DNA of 64,000 nucleotides from an uncultured Collinsella sp. (lineage in GTDB: Bacteria > Actinomycetota > Coriobacteriia > Coriobacteriales > Coriobacteriaceae): the NCBI GenBank assembly GCA_900540935.1, contig UQHW01000002.1:1-64000 (forward strand). The letters are read 5' to 3'. Numbering within the stretch: position 1 is the first letter of the stretch; each line of letters begins with the position of its first letter. A model generated the notes under the pieces. That model saw nothing but the letters and a program-made list of their open reading frames with translations, was not told the origin of the DNA and did no database searches. Of this stretch, positions 1 to 8,315 are shown in pieces. The position numbers and the translations under genes were made by a program.

Positions 1-17
1 CCCTCAGGGTATCGGGT

Positions 18-55
18 TCCCACATTCATCCGCACATGTGCGGATGAATGTGGGA
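18..55. repeat. 38-nt perfect palindrome overlapping a ribosome-binding site
   Basis: The two halves are exact reverse complements around a centre between bases 36 and 37 (core CGCACATGTGCG). On the + strand the 3' arm ends in GTGGGA and runs directly into GG, so the GGAGG ribosome-binding site of the next micro-ORF (start 65) lies partly in the stem. A folded transcript could therefore mask that site. It could equally be a dimeric protein-binding site or the end of an upstream unit cut by the window edge. No T-tract follows it, so it is not an obvious terminator. Confidence 0.7.
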
Positions 56-64
56 GGTGTTCGG

Positions 65-166
65 ATGAAGTCGATAATCAAGGAGGGACTATCGGCAAAC
101 GAGGAGCAACTAAACAAGTTGGTTGATAATTGCATGAAAGCAGATATACTACAATTGATTAGATAG
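65..166 (+). CDS. 33-residue peptide, unknown function
   Basis: ATG at 65 is preceded by GGAGG with a 7-nt spacer; the frame closes with TAG at 164-166. The peptide starts MKSIIKEGLSANEEQLNKL and has one Cys near the middle. It looks helical, has no signal peptide or membrane span, and is clearly more AT-rich than the genes around it. A second micro-ORF with an equally good ribosome-binding site follows 13 nt later, which suggests a bicistronic transcript. Peptide precursor, small regulator or translated leader are all possible; no family was recognised. Confidence 0.5.
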   Translation: MKSIIKEGLSANEEQLNKLVDNCMKADILQLIR

Positions 167-179
167 AGGAGGTTTCTGC

Positions 180-290
180 ATGGACGTTATTAACAAAGAT
201 CTCTTGGAGCAACTGAAAGAGTTTCAGGAAGAGGGCGTCGTGGTAGAAGTGTTCGACTTTGAGGACTACATGGATAAATTCTGCCATTAG
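180..290 (+). CDS. 36-residue acidic peptide, unknown function
   Basis: ATG at 180 follows GAGGAGG with a 7-nt spacer, the strongest ribosome-binding site in this island. The product has a charged N-terminal half (starting MDVINKDLLEQLKEFQEEG) and then a hydrophobic and acidic half rich in Val, Phe and Asp that ends in Cys-His. A leader-plus-core layout of this kind is seen in some ribosomally made modified peptides, but no maturase is visible here because the upstream side is cut. A terminator follows at 315. Function is unknown. Confidence 0.5.
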   Translation: MDVINKDLLEQLKEFQEEGVVVEVFDFEDYMDKFCH

Positions 291-314
291 TTTCGAAATT
301 TACTCGCCTCGCTT

Positions 315-347
315 AAAGGAGAAGTCGATTATCGATTTCTCCTTTTT
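315..347 (+). terminator. Intrinsic terminator after the micro-ORFs
   Basis: Stem AAAGGAGAA pairs with TTCTCCTTT (9 bp) and the arm runs into a T-tract. It ends the two-peptide unit and isolates it from nadE. Confidence 0.75.
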
Positions 348-477
348 AATTAAAGATATTATTGAAATACATGCTCTTAGCACAGGTTGGCCTCTCAGTA
401 AACTGGGAGGTTGCTTTGGCTAGTTAGAGATATGTGAACGTCCGTTAGACTGAATCTCAGGGTAGAAGGGGCCTCCA

Positions 478-2478
478 GTGTCCAGATCAACAAGGCAATG
501 CTGCGTTTCGGCTAATAAGAACGATGGCTTTTTGCGTGTGGCGGCGGCGTCGCCGCGGATTCGCGTTGCCGATGTCGAGGGCAATGCCGAGGTTGCGCTG
601 GCGGCTGTTCGCGAAGCTGCCGGGCATGGCGTTCGTGCGTTGGTGTTGCCCGAGCTTAATCTGACTGGCTATACCGCGGCCGATCTGTTCCATAACCGCA
701 CATTGCTGCATGCTTGCGAGACTGCACTGGCACATATTCTCGATGAAACCCGCGAGCTGCCGATTGTCTTTACCGTCGGTCTTCCCGTTGCGGTTGCCGA
801 GAATATCTACAACTGCGCCGCCGTGTGCTGCGCGGGCGAGCTTTTGGGCCTCACGGCCAAGAAGTATTTGCCCAACTATGGCGAGTTCTATGAGCGCCGT
901 TGGTTTGCTCCGGCGCCTGCGGATCCCGTGTGGGTTGAATTTGCCGGTCAGGGTCCGGTCCCGCTGGGCTCGGGGCTTATCTACCGCTGCTGTGATGAGG
1001 GAGCCGAGGACCTGGTGCTGGGCGTTGAGGTCTGTGAGGACCTGTGGGTGCCGGCGCCTCCTTCGACCGAGATGGCGCTTGCCGGCGCGACGGTGATTCT
1101 CAACCCGTCGGCCTCGGACGAGATTATCGGTAAGGCAGATTACCGCCGCAGCCTTATCTCTAATCAAAGCGCGCGCCTGTACTGTGCCTATGCCTATGCG
1201 GACGCGAGCGAGGGCGAGTCCACGACCGATATGGTCTTTGCGGGCGAGAACCTCGTCTACGAAAACGGCTCTAAGCTGGCGGCGACGAAGCTCCTTACCT
1301 GCGATATGGCGGTTGCCGACGTTGACCTCGACCGTCTGGTTGCCGAGCGCCGTCGCTCGACGACGTGGACGCGCGCGGACGATGCGCCGGAGGCCACAAC
1401 CGTTGAATTTTCGTTTGAGGGCGTGCTGGCAGACGAGCCTGTCCTGCGCGATGCACTCGACATTTACCGTGTCTTCCCCCGCGCGCCCTTTGTGCCGGCT
1501 GACCATGGCGACCTGGCCGAGCGTTGCGAGACGATCCTCAATCTGCAGACTGCGGGCCTCAAGACCCGCCTTGCCCATACGGGTACCAAGGCTGCGGTCA
1601 TCGGCCTTTCGGGTGGCTTGGACTCCACGCTGGCACTGCTCGTGACAGTTCGCGCCTTCGATGCACTGGGGCTGCCGCGCACGGGTATCACGGCGGTCTC
1701 CATGCCAGGTTTTGGCACGACGCATCGCACCAAGTCCAATGCCGAGTCGCTTGCCCGCGACCTGGGCGTGAGCTTCCGCGAGGTTTCGATCCACGCGGCC
1801 GTGGAGCAGCACTTTAAGGACATTGAGCACGATCAGACCGTGCAGGACGTGACCTACGAGAACAGCCAGGCCCGCGAGCGTACGCAGATTCTGATGGATT
1901 TGGCCAACCAGGCTGGCGGCTTTGTCATCGGCACGGGCGACCTGTCGGAGCTGGCGCTCGGCTGGGCTACCTATAACGGCGACCACATGAGCATGTACGC
2001 CGTCAACGCGAGCGTGCCCAAGACGCTCGTGCGTCACTTGGTGCGCTATGCGGCTGATGTCTTTGGCGGGAGTATTGCCGAGGTCTTGCTCGACATCCTC
2101 GATACGCCGGTATCTCCCGAGCTTCTGCCGCCCACGGGCGACGGCGAGATTGCGCAGAAGACCGAGGATTTGGTGGGCCCGTACGAGCTGCACGACTACT
2201 TCCTCTATTACCTGCTGCGTTTTGGCTTTGAGCCGGGCAAGATCTACCGCATGGCGCTCAAGAGCTTCGAGGGCGTCTACGACGCCAAGACCGTCCACAC
2301 GTGGCTACGTACGTTCTACCGTCGCTTCTTTGCCCAGCAGTTTAAGCGCAGCTGCCTGCCCGATGGTCCCAAGGTGGGCTCGGTGACGCTCAGTCCGCGC
2401 GGCGATTGGCGTATGCCGAGTGACGCCAGCTCGCGTCTGTGGCTTGCGCAGATCGACGCGCTCAATCCAGTTGACTAA
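478..2478 (+). CDS. nadE: Glutamine-dependent NAD+ synthetase
   Basis: Makes NAD+ from deamido-NAD+ with ATP, using ammonia released from glutamine in its own N-terminal domain; cytosolic. The 666-residue length fits the long two-domain form. The nitrilase-like glutaminase occupies about residues 18-310, with Glu59 in LVLPELN, Lys128 in LTAKKYLPNYGEF and the nucleophile Cys186 in GVEVCEDLW. The synthetase domain carries the PP-loop SGGLDS at 378-383. The chosen GTG start lies behind an AGAAGGGG stretch; family members usually begin close to GFLRVAAASP (residues 17-26), so a slightly shorter protein is possible. A short hairpin (391-410, CCTCTCAGT with ACTGGGAGG) lies in the leader. Monocistronic, with its own terminator. 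Confidence 0.95.
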   Translation: MSRSTRQCCVSANKNDGFLRVAAASPRIRVADVEGNAEVALAAVREAAGHGVRALVLPELNLTGYTAADLFHNRTLLHACETALAHILDETRELPIVFTVGLPVAVAENIYNCAAVCCAGELLGLTAKKYLPNYGEFYERRWFAPAPADPVWVEFAGQGPVPLGSGLIYRCCDEGAEDLVLGVEVCEDLWVPAPPSTEMALAGATVILNPSASDEIIGKADYRRSLISNQSARLYCAYAYADASEGESTTDMVFAGENLVYENGSKLAATKLLTCDMAVADVDLDRLVAERRRSTTWTRADDAPEATTVEFSFEGVLADEPVLRDALDIYRVFPRAPFVPADHGDLAERCETILNLQTAGLKTRLAHTGTKAAVIGLSGGLDSTLALLVTVRAFDALGLPRTGITAVSMPGFGTTHRTKSNAESLARDLGVSFREVSIHAAVEQHFKDIEHDQTVQDVTYENSQARERTQILMDLANQAGGFVIGTGDLSELALGWATYNGDHMSMYAVNASVPKTLVRHLVRYAADVFGGSIAEVLLDILDTPVSPELLPPTGDGEIAQKTEDLVGPYELHDYFLYYLLRFGFEPGKIYRMALKSFEGVYDAKTVHTWLRTFYRRFFAQQFKRSCLPDGPKVGSVTLSPRGDWRMPSDASSRLWLAQIDALNPVD

Positions 2479-2546
2479 GGTTGGCTAAATTGAACCAATA
2501 CGGGGGTTGCAAGCGTTACACTTTTGCAATCTGATGGCCCGTATCG

Positions 2547-2577
2547 CGCGGCGCTCTTGTCGGAGCGCCGCGTTTTT
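2547..2577 (+). terminator. Terminator after nadE
   Basis: Perfect 10-bp stem CGCGGCGCTC / GAGCGCCGCG, loop TTGTCG, then five T. It ends only 20 nt before the ATG of the next gene, so the aminotransferase either has a leader containing this hairpin or a promoter very close to its start. Confidence 0.85.
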
Positions 2578-2596
2578 CATATCGAAAGGTGGCACC

Positions 2597-3760
2597 ATGC
2601 AGGCATCGCAGCGTCTCGACCGCTTTGGCGCGGAGGTCTTCGCCTCGCTCAACAACAAGCTTCTCGCGCTGAAGGCTCAGGGCAAGACCATTTACAACAT
2701 GAGCGTGGGCACGCCCGACTTTAAGCCGTACGACCACGTGGTCGAGGCGCTCACGCAGGCAGCCCAAGATCCCGAGATGTGGAAGTATGCCCTGCGCGAC
2801 CTGCCCGAACTCAAGCAAGCCGTGTGCGATTACTATGAGCGTCGCTTTGGCGTTTCGGGCATTACGCCGTCTATGGTGCAGTCGTGCAACGGCACGCAGG
2901 AGGGCGTGGGCCATTTGGGCCTGGCCCTGCTCGATCCGGGCGACACTATTTTGGTTCCCGATCCGTGCTACCCGGTCTTTGAGGCGGGTGCCAAGATCGC
3001 CGATGCCAAGCTCGAATACTATCCGCTGGTTGCCGAGCATAATTACCTGCCCTATGTGGCGGGTATCGATCCCGAGGTGGCCGATCGTGCCAAGTATATG
3101 ATCGTGTCGCTGCCCGCCAACCCGGTGGGCTCGGTGGGCACGCCCGAGGTCTACGAGGAGATCATCGCTTTCGCCCGCGAGCACGACCTGCTGATCGTCC
3201 ATGACAACGCATACTCCGACATCGTGTTCGACGGCGAGCCGGGCGGCAGCTTCTTGCAGTATCCCGGTGCGCTCGAGGTGGGCGTGGAGTTCTTCTCGCT
3301 CTCCAAGTCGTTTAACGTCACCGGTGCCCGCATCGGCTTTTTGGTCGGTCGCGAGGATGTGGTCTCGGCCTTTGCCAAGCTGCGCGGCCAGATCGACTTT
3401 GGCATGTTCTTCCCGATCCAGAAGGCCGCCATCGCCTGCCTGAACGGTCCGCGCGATGAGGTCGAGGCGCAGCGTCTGAAGTACCAGGAGCGCCGCGATG
3501 CCCTGTGCGACGGTCTTGAGGGCTTGGGCTGGGAGCGCCCCAACGCGCATGGCTCTATGTTTGTGTGGGCCAAGCTTCCCGGTGGCCGCACCGATTCCAT
3601 GGCGTTTTGCGAGGAGCTTATGGAGAAGGCCGGCGTTGTGGTGACGCCGGGCGCGAGCTTTGGTCCTTCGGGCGAGGGGCACGTGCGCATGGCGCTGGTC
3701 TTGCCGCCCGACCAGATCGCTTTGGCTGTCGAGGCCATTCGCGAGGCGGGCCTGTATTAG
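2597..3760 (+). CDS. Class I/II PLP-dependent aminotransferase
   Basis: Fold-type I aminotransferase of 387 residues. The Schiff-base Lys lies in SLSKSFNVTGARIGF, the cofactor-phosphate Arg in the same block, and the NPVG and DNAY motifs are in order. The closest resemblance I can name is the LL-diaminopimelate/alanine aminotransferase group; the substrate cannot be set from sequence. ATG 2597 is preceded by GAAAGGTGG. The open frame extends upstream to 2507, but that part runs through the nadE terminator and is not expected to be translated. Because dapH, dapB, lysA-dapA and an M20 deacylase lie within 10 kb, it is a candidate for the N-acetyl-DAP aminotransferase step; alanine transaminase is the alternative. 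Confidence 0.85.
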   Translation: MQASQRLDRFGAEVFASLNNKLLALKAQGKTIYNMSVGTPDFKPYDHVVEALTQAAQDPEMWKYALRDLPELKQAVCDYYERRFGVSGITPSMVQSCNGTQEGVGHLGLALLDPGDTILVPDPCYPVFEAGAKIADAKLEYYPLVAEHNYLPYVAGIDPEVADRAKYMIVSLPANPVGSVGTPEVYEEIIAFAREHDLLIVHDNAYSDIVFDGEPGGSFLQYPGALEVGVEFFSLSKSFNVTGARIGFLVGREDVVSAFAKLRGQIDFGMFFPIQKAAIACLNGPRDEVEAQRLKYQERRDALCDGLEGLGWERPNAHGSMFVWAKLPGGRTDSMAFCEELMEKAGVVVTPGASFGPSGEGHVRMALVLPPDQIALAVEAIREAGLY

Positions 3761-3903
3761 AAAGCTATTTTGGCTCGTCAATATATCGAAACCGATTTCG
3801 TGCAGTTATTTTACGAATTCTGCAAACAATTTCGGTAAACGGTCGATTTTTGGCTGCGAATAGGAGCATAATCAAAGTCCCGATTGGATGTATTGGGATT
3901 ACG

Positions 3904-3936
3904 ACAAGCCGCTCGGGTCGTTCCCGGGCGGCTTGT
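3904..3936 (+). promoter_or_regulatory. 14-bp hairpin in the ldh leader
   Basis: ACAAGCCGC pairs with GCGGCTTGT and the stem continues inward through TCGGG / CCCGG. It lies 25 nt before the ldh start with no T-tract on the + side. It may stabilise the 5' end or terminate transcription from the other side; no redox-regulator (Rex) site is visible. Confidence 0.45.
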
Positions 3937-3961
3937 TTGTGGAGTGAGATGGGAGTTTCTA

Positions 3962-4912
3962 ATGGTTAACGAGAAGAAGGTCGCTATTGTCGGCTGCGGT
4001 TTCGTCGGTTCGTCTTCGGCGTTCGCGCTGATGCAGAGCGGTCTGTTCTCCGAGATGGTCCTCATCGACGTGGACAAGAACCGCGCCGAGGGTGAGGCCC
4101 TGGATATCGCGCACGGCATGACGTTTGCCGAGCCGATGAAGATCTACGCCGGCGATTATTCCGATGTCGCCGACGCCGCCATGATCGTCGTCACCGCTGG
4201 CGCTGCCCAGAAGCCCGGTGAGACCCGCCTGGACCTGGTCAACAAGAACGTCAGCATCTTTAAGTCCATTATCCCCGAGATTAAGAAGTCCGGCTTCGAT
4301 GGCATTCTGCTCATCGTCTCCAACCCGGTCGATGTTCTGACCTACGCCGCCATCAAGATGTCCGGCCTGCCCGAGGGCCACGTCATCGGTTCCGGCACCG
4401 TGCTCGACACCGGCCGCCTGCAGCAGATGCTCGGCGCTCACGTTGAGGTTGACCCGCGCGATGTCCAGGCCTATGTCATGGGCGAGCACGGCGACTCCGA
4501 GTTTGTCGCTTGGTCCAGCGCTCAGGTTGCCGGCGTTCCGCTGAACACCTTCTGTGAGCTTCACGGCCATCTGGAGCATGAGGCTGCCGAGAAGCGCATC
4601 GCTGAGGACGTCAAGAACTCCGCCTACACCATCATCGAGAAGAAGCACGCCACCTACTATGGCGTCGCCATGGCCGTCAAGCGCATCTGCACCGCCGTTA
4701 TGCGCGATGAGCAGACCGTTCTGCCTGTCTCCTCGCTCATGGTGGGCGAGTATGGCCTGTCCGATCTTGCCATCTCCATGCCGACCGTCGTTGGCCGCGA
4801 CGGCGTTGTCTGCCGCGTCCCCGTGCCGCTGAACGACGACGAGCAGCATGAGCTCACCGTCTCCGCCAAGGCCCTCAAGGACATCATCGACAGCGTCGAC
4901 TTCTCCTGCTAA
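3962..4912 (+). CDS. ldh: L-lactate dehydrogenase
   Basis: Reduces pyruvate to L-lactate and regenerates NAD+ in fermentation. The 316-residue protein has the Rossmann motif GCGFVGSS (11-18), the substrate loop AAQKPGETR with Gln83 (Gln favours lactate; Arg here would favour malate) and Arg89, and the catalytic His176 in GEHGDSEF. ATG 3962 sits behind GGGAG; the frame is open further upstream but has no family similarity there. Codon use is strongly C-ending, as expected of an abundant glycolytic enzyme. Monocistronic, with a good terminator. Confidence 0.95.
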   Translation: MVNEKKVAIVGCGFVGSSSAFALMQSGLFSEMVLIDVDKNRAEGEALDIAHGMTFAEPMKIYAGDYSDVADAAMIVVTAGAAQKPGETRLDLVNKNVSIFKSIIPEIKKSGFDGILLIVSNPVDVLTYAAIKMSGLPEGHVIGSGTVLDTGRLQQMLGAHVEVDPRDVQAYVMGEHGDSEFVAWSSAQVAGVPLNTFCELHGHLEHEAAEKRIAEDVKNSAYTIIEKKHATYYGVAMAVKRICTAVMRDEQTVLPVSSLMVGEYGLSDLAISMPTVVGRDGVVCRVPVPLNDDEQHELTVSAKALKDIIDSVDFSC

Positions 4913-4943
4913 ATCAAGCTCGCTAGAGCGAAAAGCTACAATG

Positions 4944-4979
4944 AAGGCGTCCGGGTCCACACGGCCCGGGCGCCTTTTT
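4944..4979 (+). terminator. Terminator after ldh
   Basis: Stem GGCGTCCGGG / CCCGGGCGCC (10 bp with one G-T) followed by TTTTT. Confidence 0.85.
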
Positions 4980-5026
4980 GGTGCAAAGTAACCTGACTCC
5001 AATGCACCATAGTTGATGGGAGGGCC

Positions 5027-6187
5027 ATGTCGGATTCGCCTAATTTTTTGACCTATGTCCAGACGGCGTTTGATCCCTTTGAGGAGCGGCCGTTCTGCGC
5101 GGTGGATAGCCTGGTCTTTGCGTGGTTGTCCTATTTGCGCTTGCCGGGTGATATGGCGGGGCTGACGAACTGGCAGGGCCTAGACGTACGCGAACTGCTG
5201 CGTGCCGAGTGCTACCGGGACATGATTGACGACTTGTGGGACCCAGAGGGAAGCAGGGCCTTGTTGGAGGCCGTGGCAGCAAATCCCAGATACCGCGGCG
5301 TGCACGTTTGCGGCTATCGTGCCGTGAGCGATGTGGTGGCGACGGAGCAGTTTGCAGCCATGGCGTTCCGGTTTCCGGCGGGGTTTAGCTATCTTTCCTT
5401 CCGGGGGACCGACAGCACGATTGTGGGCTGGAAAGAGGACTTTAACATGGCGTTCCGGTGTCCTGTGCCGGCCCAGGAATCCGCGGCGCGTTATGTGGAC
5501 GAGGCGGCGGATGCGATCGACGGGCCGCTTTTGTGCGGAGGTCATTCCAAGGGCGGAAACCTTGCGGTGTACGGTGCGGCGATGTGCTCCGATGTCGCCC
5601 GTGAGCGAATCGAACGGGCGTATTCCCATGATGGTCCAGGGTTCGTCGAGGAGTTTCTGAACGGCAACGCCTTTGCCGATCTTTCCGGTCGAATCGACAA
5701 GACGCTACCTCGGTCGTCGATCTTCGGCATGATGTTCGAGACACAAGAGGACTATGCCATCGTTGAGAGCACCGAGTTCAGCCTGCTGCAGCACAATCCC
5801 TTTAGCTGGGTGGTTGATGGTTGCGACTTCGTATACTGTGAGCGCCTGTCCGCCGGTGCTCGATACGTTGATGGCTCCATTCGCGAGATGCTGCTTGCAG
5901 TGTCACCTAGCGAGCGCGAGCGTTTTGTAGATGCGTTGTTCTCCGTGTTTGAGGCTACGGACGCCGAACGGTTTGCGGATATCGCAGGAAATCTGCGTGA
6001 GAGTCTGCCCGTGATGCTCCAGGCTGCGCAAGGCTTTGACAAAGATACGCGACGCTTTATCTCGCAGACCATCGTGGCGATCCTTAAATGCGCACTGTTG
6101 CCCAAACGACCCCAGATCGACGTGCCCGCTGCCGGCAAGAGTTTGGCAGAACAGCTCGAGGCTTGGCAGTCCGAGCTCCTGCGCTAG
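5027..6187 (+). CDS. Mbeg1-like (DUF2974-type) alpha/beta hydrolase
   Basis: 386 residues with the lipase-like nucleophile elbow GGHSKGGN (Ser164) and the upstream block SFRGTDSTIVGWKEDFNM typical of the Mbeg1/DUF2974 family. The fold predicts a serine hydrolase, but substrates of the family are not established. No signal peptide or anchor is visible, so it is probably cytosolic. The ATG has GGGAGGG just upstream. It stands alone between the ldh terminator and the next gene. Confidence 0.8.
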   Translation: MSDSPNFLTYVQTAFDPFEERPFCAVDSLVFAWLSYLRLPGDMAGLTNWQGLDVRELLRAECYRDMIDDLWDPEGSRALLEAVAANPRYRGVHVCGYRAVSDVVATEQFAAMAFRFPAGFSYLSFRGTDSTIVGWKEDFNMAFRCPVPAQESAARYVDEAADAIDGPLLCGGHSKGGNLAVYGAAMCSDVARERIERAYSHDGPGFVEEFLNGNAFADLSGRIDKTLPRSSIFGMMFETQEDYAIVESTEFSLLQHNPFSWVVDGCDFVYCERLSAGARYVDGSIREMLLAVSPSERERFVDALFSVFEATDAERFADIAGNLRESLPVMLQAAQGFDKDTRRFISQTIVAILKCALLPKRPQIDVPAAGKSLAEQLEAWQSELLR

Positions 6188-6298
6188 CCATTGATACAAA
6201 GCAACCTGTCCCCGATGCGCCAATCTTCGATGCGCCTGGGGCGGGCTCGACCGCTATACTGGTTCGTGCCGAAATCGATCTAGAACGGAATGCCGTAT

Positions 6299-7303
6299 AT
6301 GAAAATCAATCACGCGATTCTGCATATCCTGGACTTTGACTCTGCCGTCAACGTCATGAGCCAGCGAGAGCTCGATATCGAGAGCCGTACCGTGCGCAAC
6401 TTCGTGACCACGCATCTGCGCCGCGCACGCACCTCGGCCGACAATAAACGCGCCACGTTTGCCGAGAACTCCGCATTCGGCGGCGAGCTCAAGGGCTATT
6501 TCTTTGGTGAGCGTGAGTTCGTGGACCTGTCTCAGCAGATTGCGGAGTTCATCTCTTCCGAACTTACCAAGGCCGAGAAAGCCGAGTCCACTGACGTGCT
6601 TGTGGCGGACTTTGATGACGATGAGGATGCCCGCTGGTTTGCCGTGATGCTGCTGGGCTCCAAGCAGGCTTTTATGCACGAGGTAGGTCGCGAAGAGGGC
6701 GAGGTGCGCAACGACATTGCGCGCCACTACGCCATTCTGCCGAATCCCTCGCAAAAGGTGCCGAGCTATGCAATCGTGCGTGCAAGCACCATGGAGATCG
6801 GCTATGTGGACAAGAAACGCAAGATCGCCGGCGAGGACCGTATGCTTATCCCCGATGGCCTGCTGCAGTGCGACACGGGCGTATCGGGCAAGGAGGTCAT
6901 CGACACCGTGACGCGTGTGGTCGAGGAAGTCGCCGAGGAGCACGGTGCCAATACGGCCGTAGCGCTCGCCAAGGTTAAGGCTGCTGTTGCCGAGAAGGTC
7001 GAGGATGACGAGGAGCTGCCGCCTTGGGATATCGTCGACGAGGTCTTTGAGGACGAGCCGGTCATCAAGGAGAGCGTGCGCGCGGCACTGACTGAGGAGA
7101 AGGTGCCTGAGCGTGTGCCCGTGGAGCGCAAGCAGGTCGAACGCGCGGCGGTGCGCAACCACAAGATCCGTACCGACACGGGCATCGAGATCAGCTTCCC
7201 GGCCGAGATGGGTTCGAACTCTGAGTACATCGAGTTTGTCAACGAGCCCAACGGCCTCATCTCCATCGAGCTCAAGAACATCGGAAGTATTGAGAATCGA
7301 TAA
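6299..7303 (+). CDS. Nucleoid-associated protein, NdpA/YejK family
   Basis: The opening MKINHAILHILDF matches the usual start of 37-kDa nucleoid-associated (YejK/NdpA-like) proteins, as does the overall length of about 335 residues. Members bind the nucleoid; the role in Actinobacteria is not well defined. A second ATG at 6290 in the same frame would add three residues; 6299 is preferred because the family begins there and the spacing to GGA is better. The middle is rich in acidic residues and the C-terminal part carries two basic patches. A bidirectional terminator follows. Confidence 0.75.
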   Translation: MKINHAILHILDFDSAVNVMSQRELDIESRTVRNFVTTHLRRARTSADNKRATFAENSAFGGELKGYFFGEREFVDLSQQIAEFISSELTKAEKAESTDVLVADFDDDEDARWFAVMLLGSKQAFMHEVGREEGEVRNDIARHYAILPNPSQKVPSYAIVRASTMEIGYVDKKRKIAGEDRMLIPDGLLQCDTGVSGKEVIDTVTRVVEEVAEEHGANTAVALAKVKAAVAEKVEDDEELPPWDIVDEVFEDEPVIKESVRAALTEEKVPERVPVERKQVERAAVRNHKIRTDTGIEISFPAEMGSNSEYIEFVNEPNGLISIELKNIGSIENR

Positions 7304-7328
7304 ACTGCTCTTGGACGTTGCAAAAAAC

Positions 7329-7363
7329 AAAGGCCGAAGCCTTTTGGGACTTCGGCCTTTTTT
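7329..7363. terminator. Terminator after the nucleoid protein gene
   Basis: Stem AAAGGCCGAAG / CTTCGGCCTTT (11 bp) followed by a T-tract on the + strand; an A-tract at the left edge may let it work from both sides. Confidence 0.85.
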
Positions 7364-7415
7364 GTTTTCGGCTTGGTGGCTGACATTGCGCCGCAGGTTG
7401 AGCTCACGTCAGCGA

Positions 7416-7513
7416 AAACGCCCCTAAGCGAGCAAGGTGACGTGAAAGAGGAGGGAAGCGTACTTCGGTACGCGACCGACGATTGAACGTCAGATTGCCG
7501 CTTAGGGGCGTTT
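7416..7513 (-). ncRNA. Structured 3'-flanking element, family 1, copy A
   Basis: The outer stem is a perfect 15-bp pair (AAACGCCCCTAAGCG with CGCTTAGGGGCGTTT). An inner stem closes on GACGT/ACGTC with a small internal loop of GG opposite GA. The core on the + strand contains GAAAGAGGAGGGAAGCG, a CGTAC-TTCG-GTACG tip, then CGACCGACGATTGA. The same core occurs at 23686-23786 with entirely different outer stem sequence. Both copies lie just downstream of a minus-strand gene (here dapH) in the same relative orientation, so the element probably works in the 3' UTR. Confidence 0.65.
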
Positions 7514-7526
7514 GCAGCGTCGGGCC

Positions 7527-7554
7527 GTTACGGCGTTTGGTAAAACGCCGTAAC
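7527..7554 (-). terminator. Hairpin directly after dapH
   Basis: Perfect 12-bp stem GTTACGGCGTTT / AAACGCCGTAAC with a 4-nt loop, starting 3 nt past the dapH stop. There is no strong T-tract, so it may be a 3'-end stabiliser rather than a full terminator. Confidence 0.55.
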
Positions 7555-7556
7555 TA

Positions 7557-8276
7557 TTAAAGCTGGCGCAGGCCCTCTTCCAGGCCGGTCTTGCTGTCGG
7601 TCTTCTCGTCGCGCATCTTGATGACGCGGGCGGGGACACCGGCCACGACGGCACCGGCGGGGACGTCCTCGACGCACACGGCGCCGGCGGCAACGACAGC
7701 GCCCTTGCCTACGTGCACGCCCTCCAGGACCACGGCATTGGCGCCGATCATAACGTCGTCCTCGATGATGACGGGCGTGGCACTGGCGGGCTCCACGACG
7801 CCTGCCAGCACGGTGCCGGCGCCGATGTGGCAGTTCTTGCCCACGGTGGCGCGGCCGCCCAGCACAGCGCCCATGTCGATCATGGAGCCTTCGCCAATGA
7901 CGGAGCCGATGTTGATGATGGCGCCCATCATGATGACGGCGCGATCGCCAATCTCGACACGGTCGCGGATGATCGCGCCCGGCTCGATGCGGGCGTTGAT
8001 ACCCTTGAGGTCGAGCATGGGCACGGCGGAGTTGCGGCAGTCGTTCTCTACGTCGTAGTAGTCGATGGAGTCGGCGTTGGCGTCGAGGATTGCCTTGAGC
8101 TCATCCCAGTCACCAAAGACGGTCTTGCCACGACGACCGCCGTAGACGTGCGCATTGCCCCACTGGACCTTCATGCCCGGCTTTTCGCGCACGTACAGTT
8201 TGACGGGCGTTTTCTTGGGCGCGGTTGCGATGTAGTTGATAATCTCCTGTGCGTCCATCTCGGCTGCATTACTCAT
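7557..8276 (-). CDS. dapH: Tetrahydrodipicolinate N-acetyltransferase
   Basis: Transfers acetyl from acetyl-CoA to tetrahydrodipicolinate, opening the acetylated branch of diaminopimelate/lysine synthesis. The 239-residue length fits DapH. The C-terminal half shows left-handed beta-helix hexapeptide repeats (for example [20 protein letters not shown] and [10 protein letters not shown]), and the N-terminal segment around [20 protein letters not shown] is typical of the acetyl rather than the succinyl enzyme. ATG 8276 has GGAGAG upstream. It is the last gene of the lysA-dapA-dapB-dapH operon, 39 nt after dapB, under a lysine riboswitch. Confidence 0.93.
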   Translation of the reverse strand: MSNAAEMDAQEIINYIATAPKKTPVKLYVREKPGMKVQWGNAHVYGGRRGKTVFGDWDELKAILDANADSIDYYDVENDCRNSAVPMLDLKGINARIEPGAIIRDRVEIGDRAVIMMGAIINIGSVIGEGSMIDMGAVLGGRATVGKNCHIGAGTVLAGVVEPASATPVIIEDDVMIGANAVVLEGVHVGKGAVVAAGAVCVEDVPAGAVVAGVPARVIKMRDEKTDSKTGLEEGLRQL

Positions 8277-8315
8277 TTGCTGTCTCTCCTTTGAGTGGAT
8301 CCGGTTGATACCTGG

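Noticed and set aside
348..477. Riboswitch or T-box upstream of nadE
   Set aside because: Only a short CCTCTCAGT/ACTGGGAGG stem was seen; no T-box or NAD+ aptamer signature.
487..2298. Long antisense frame (about 600 codons) opposite nadE
   Set aside because: Typical shadow frame in GC-rich DNA: no family features, no ribosome-binding site, and the sense frame has complete NadE motifs. The same applies to long antisense frames opposite lysA-dapA, ecfA, pta, ackA, pyrG and ftsI.
3761..3961. Rex (NADH-sensing) operator upstream of ldh
   Set aside because: No TTGTG-N8-CACAA dyad was found; only a GC-rich hairpin is present.
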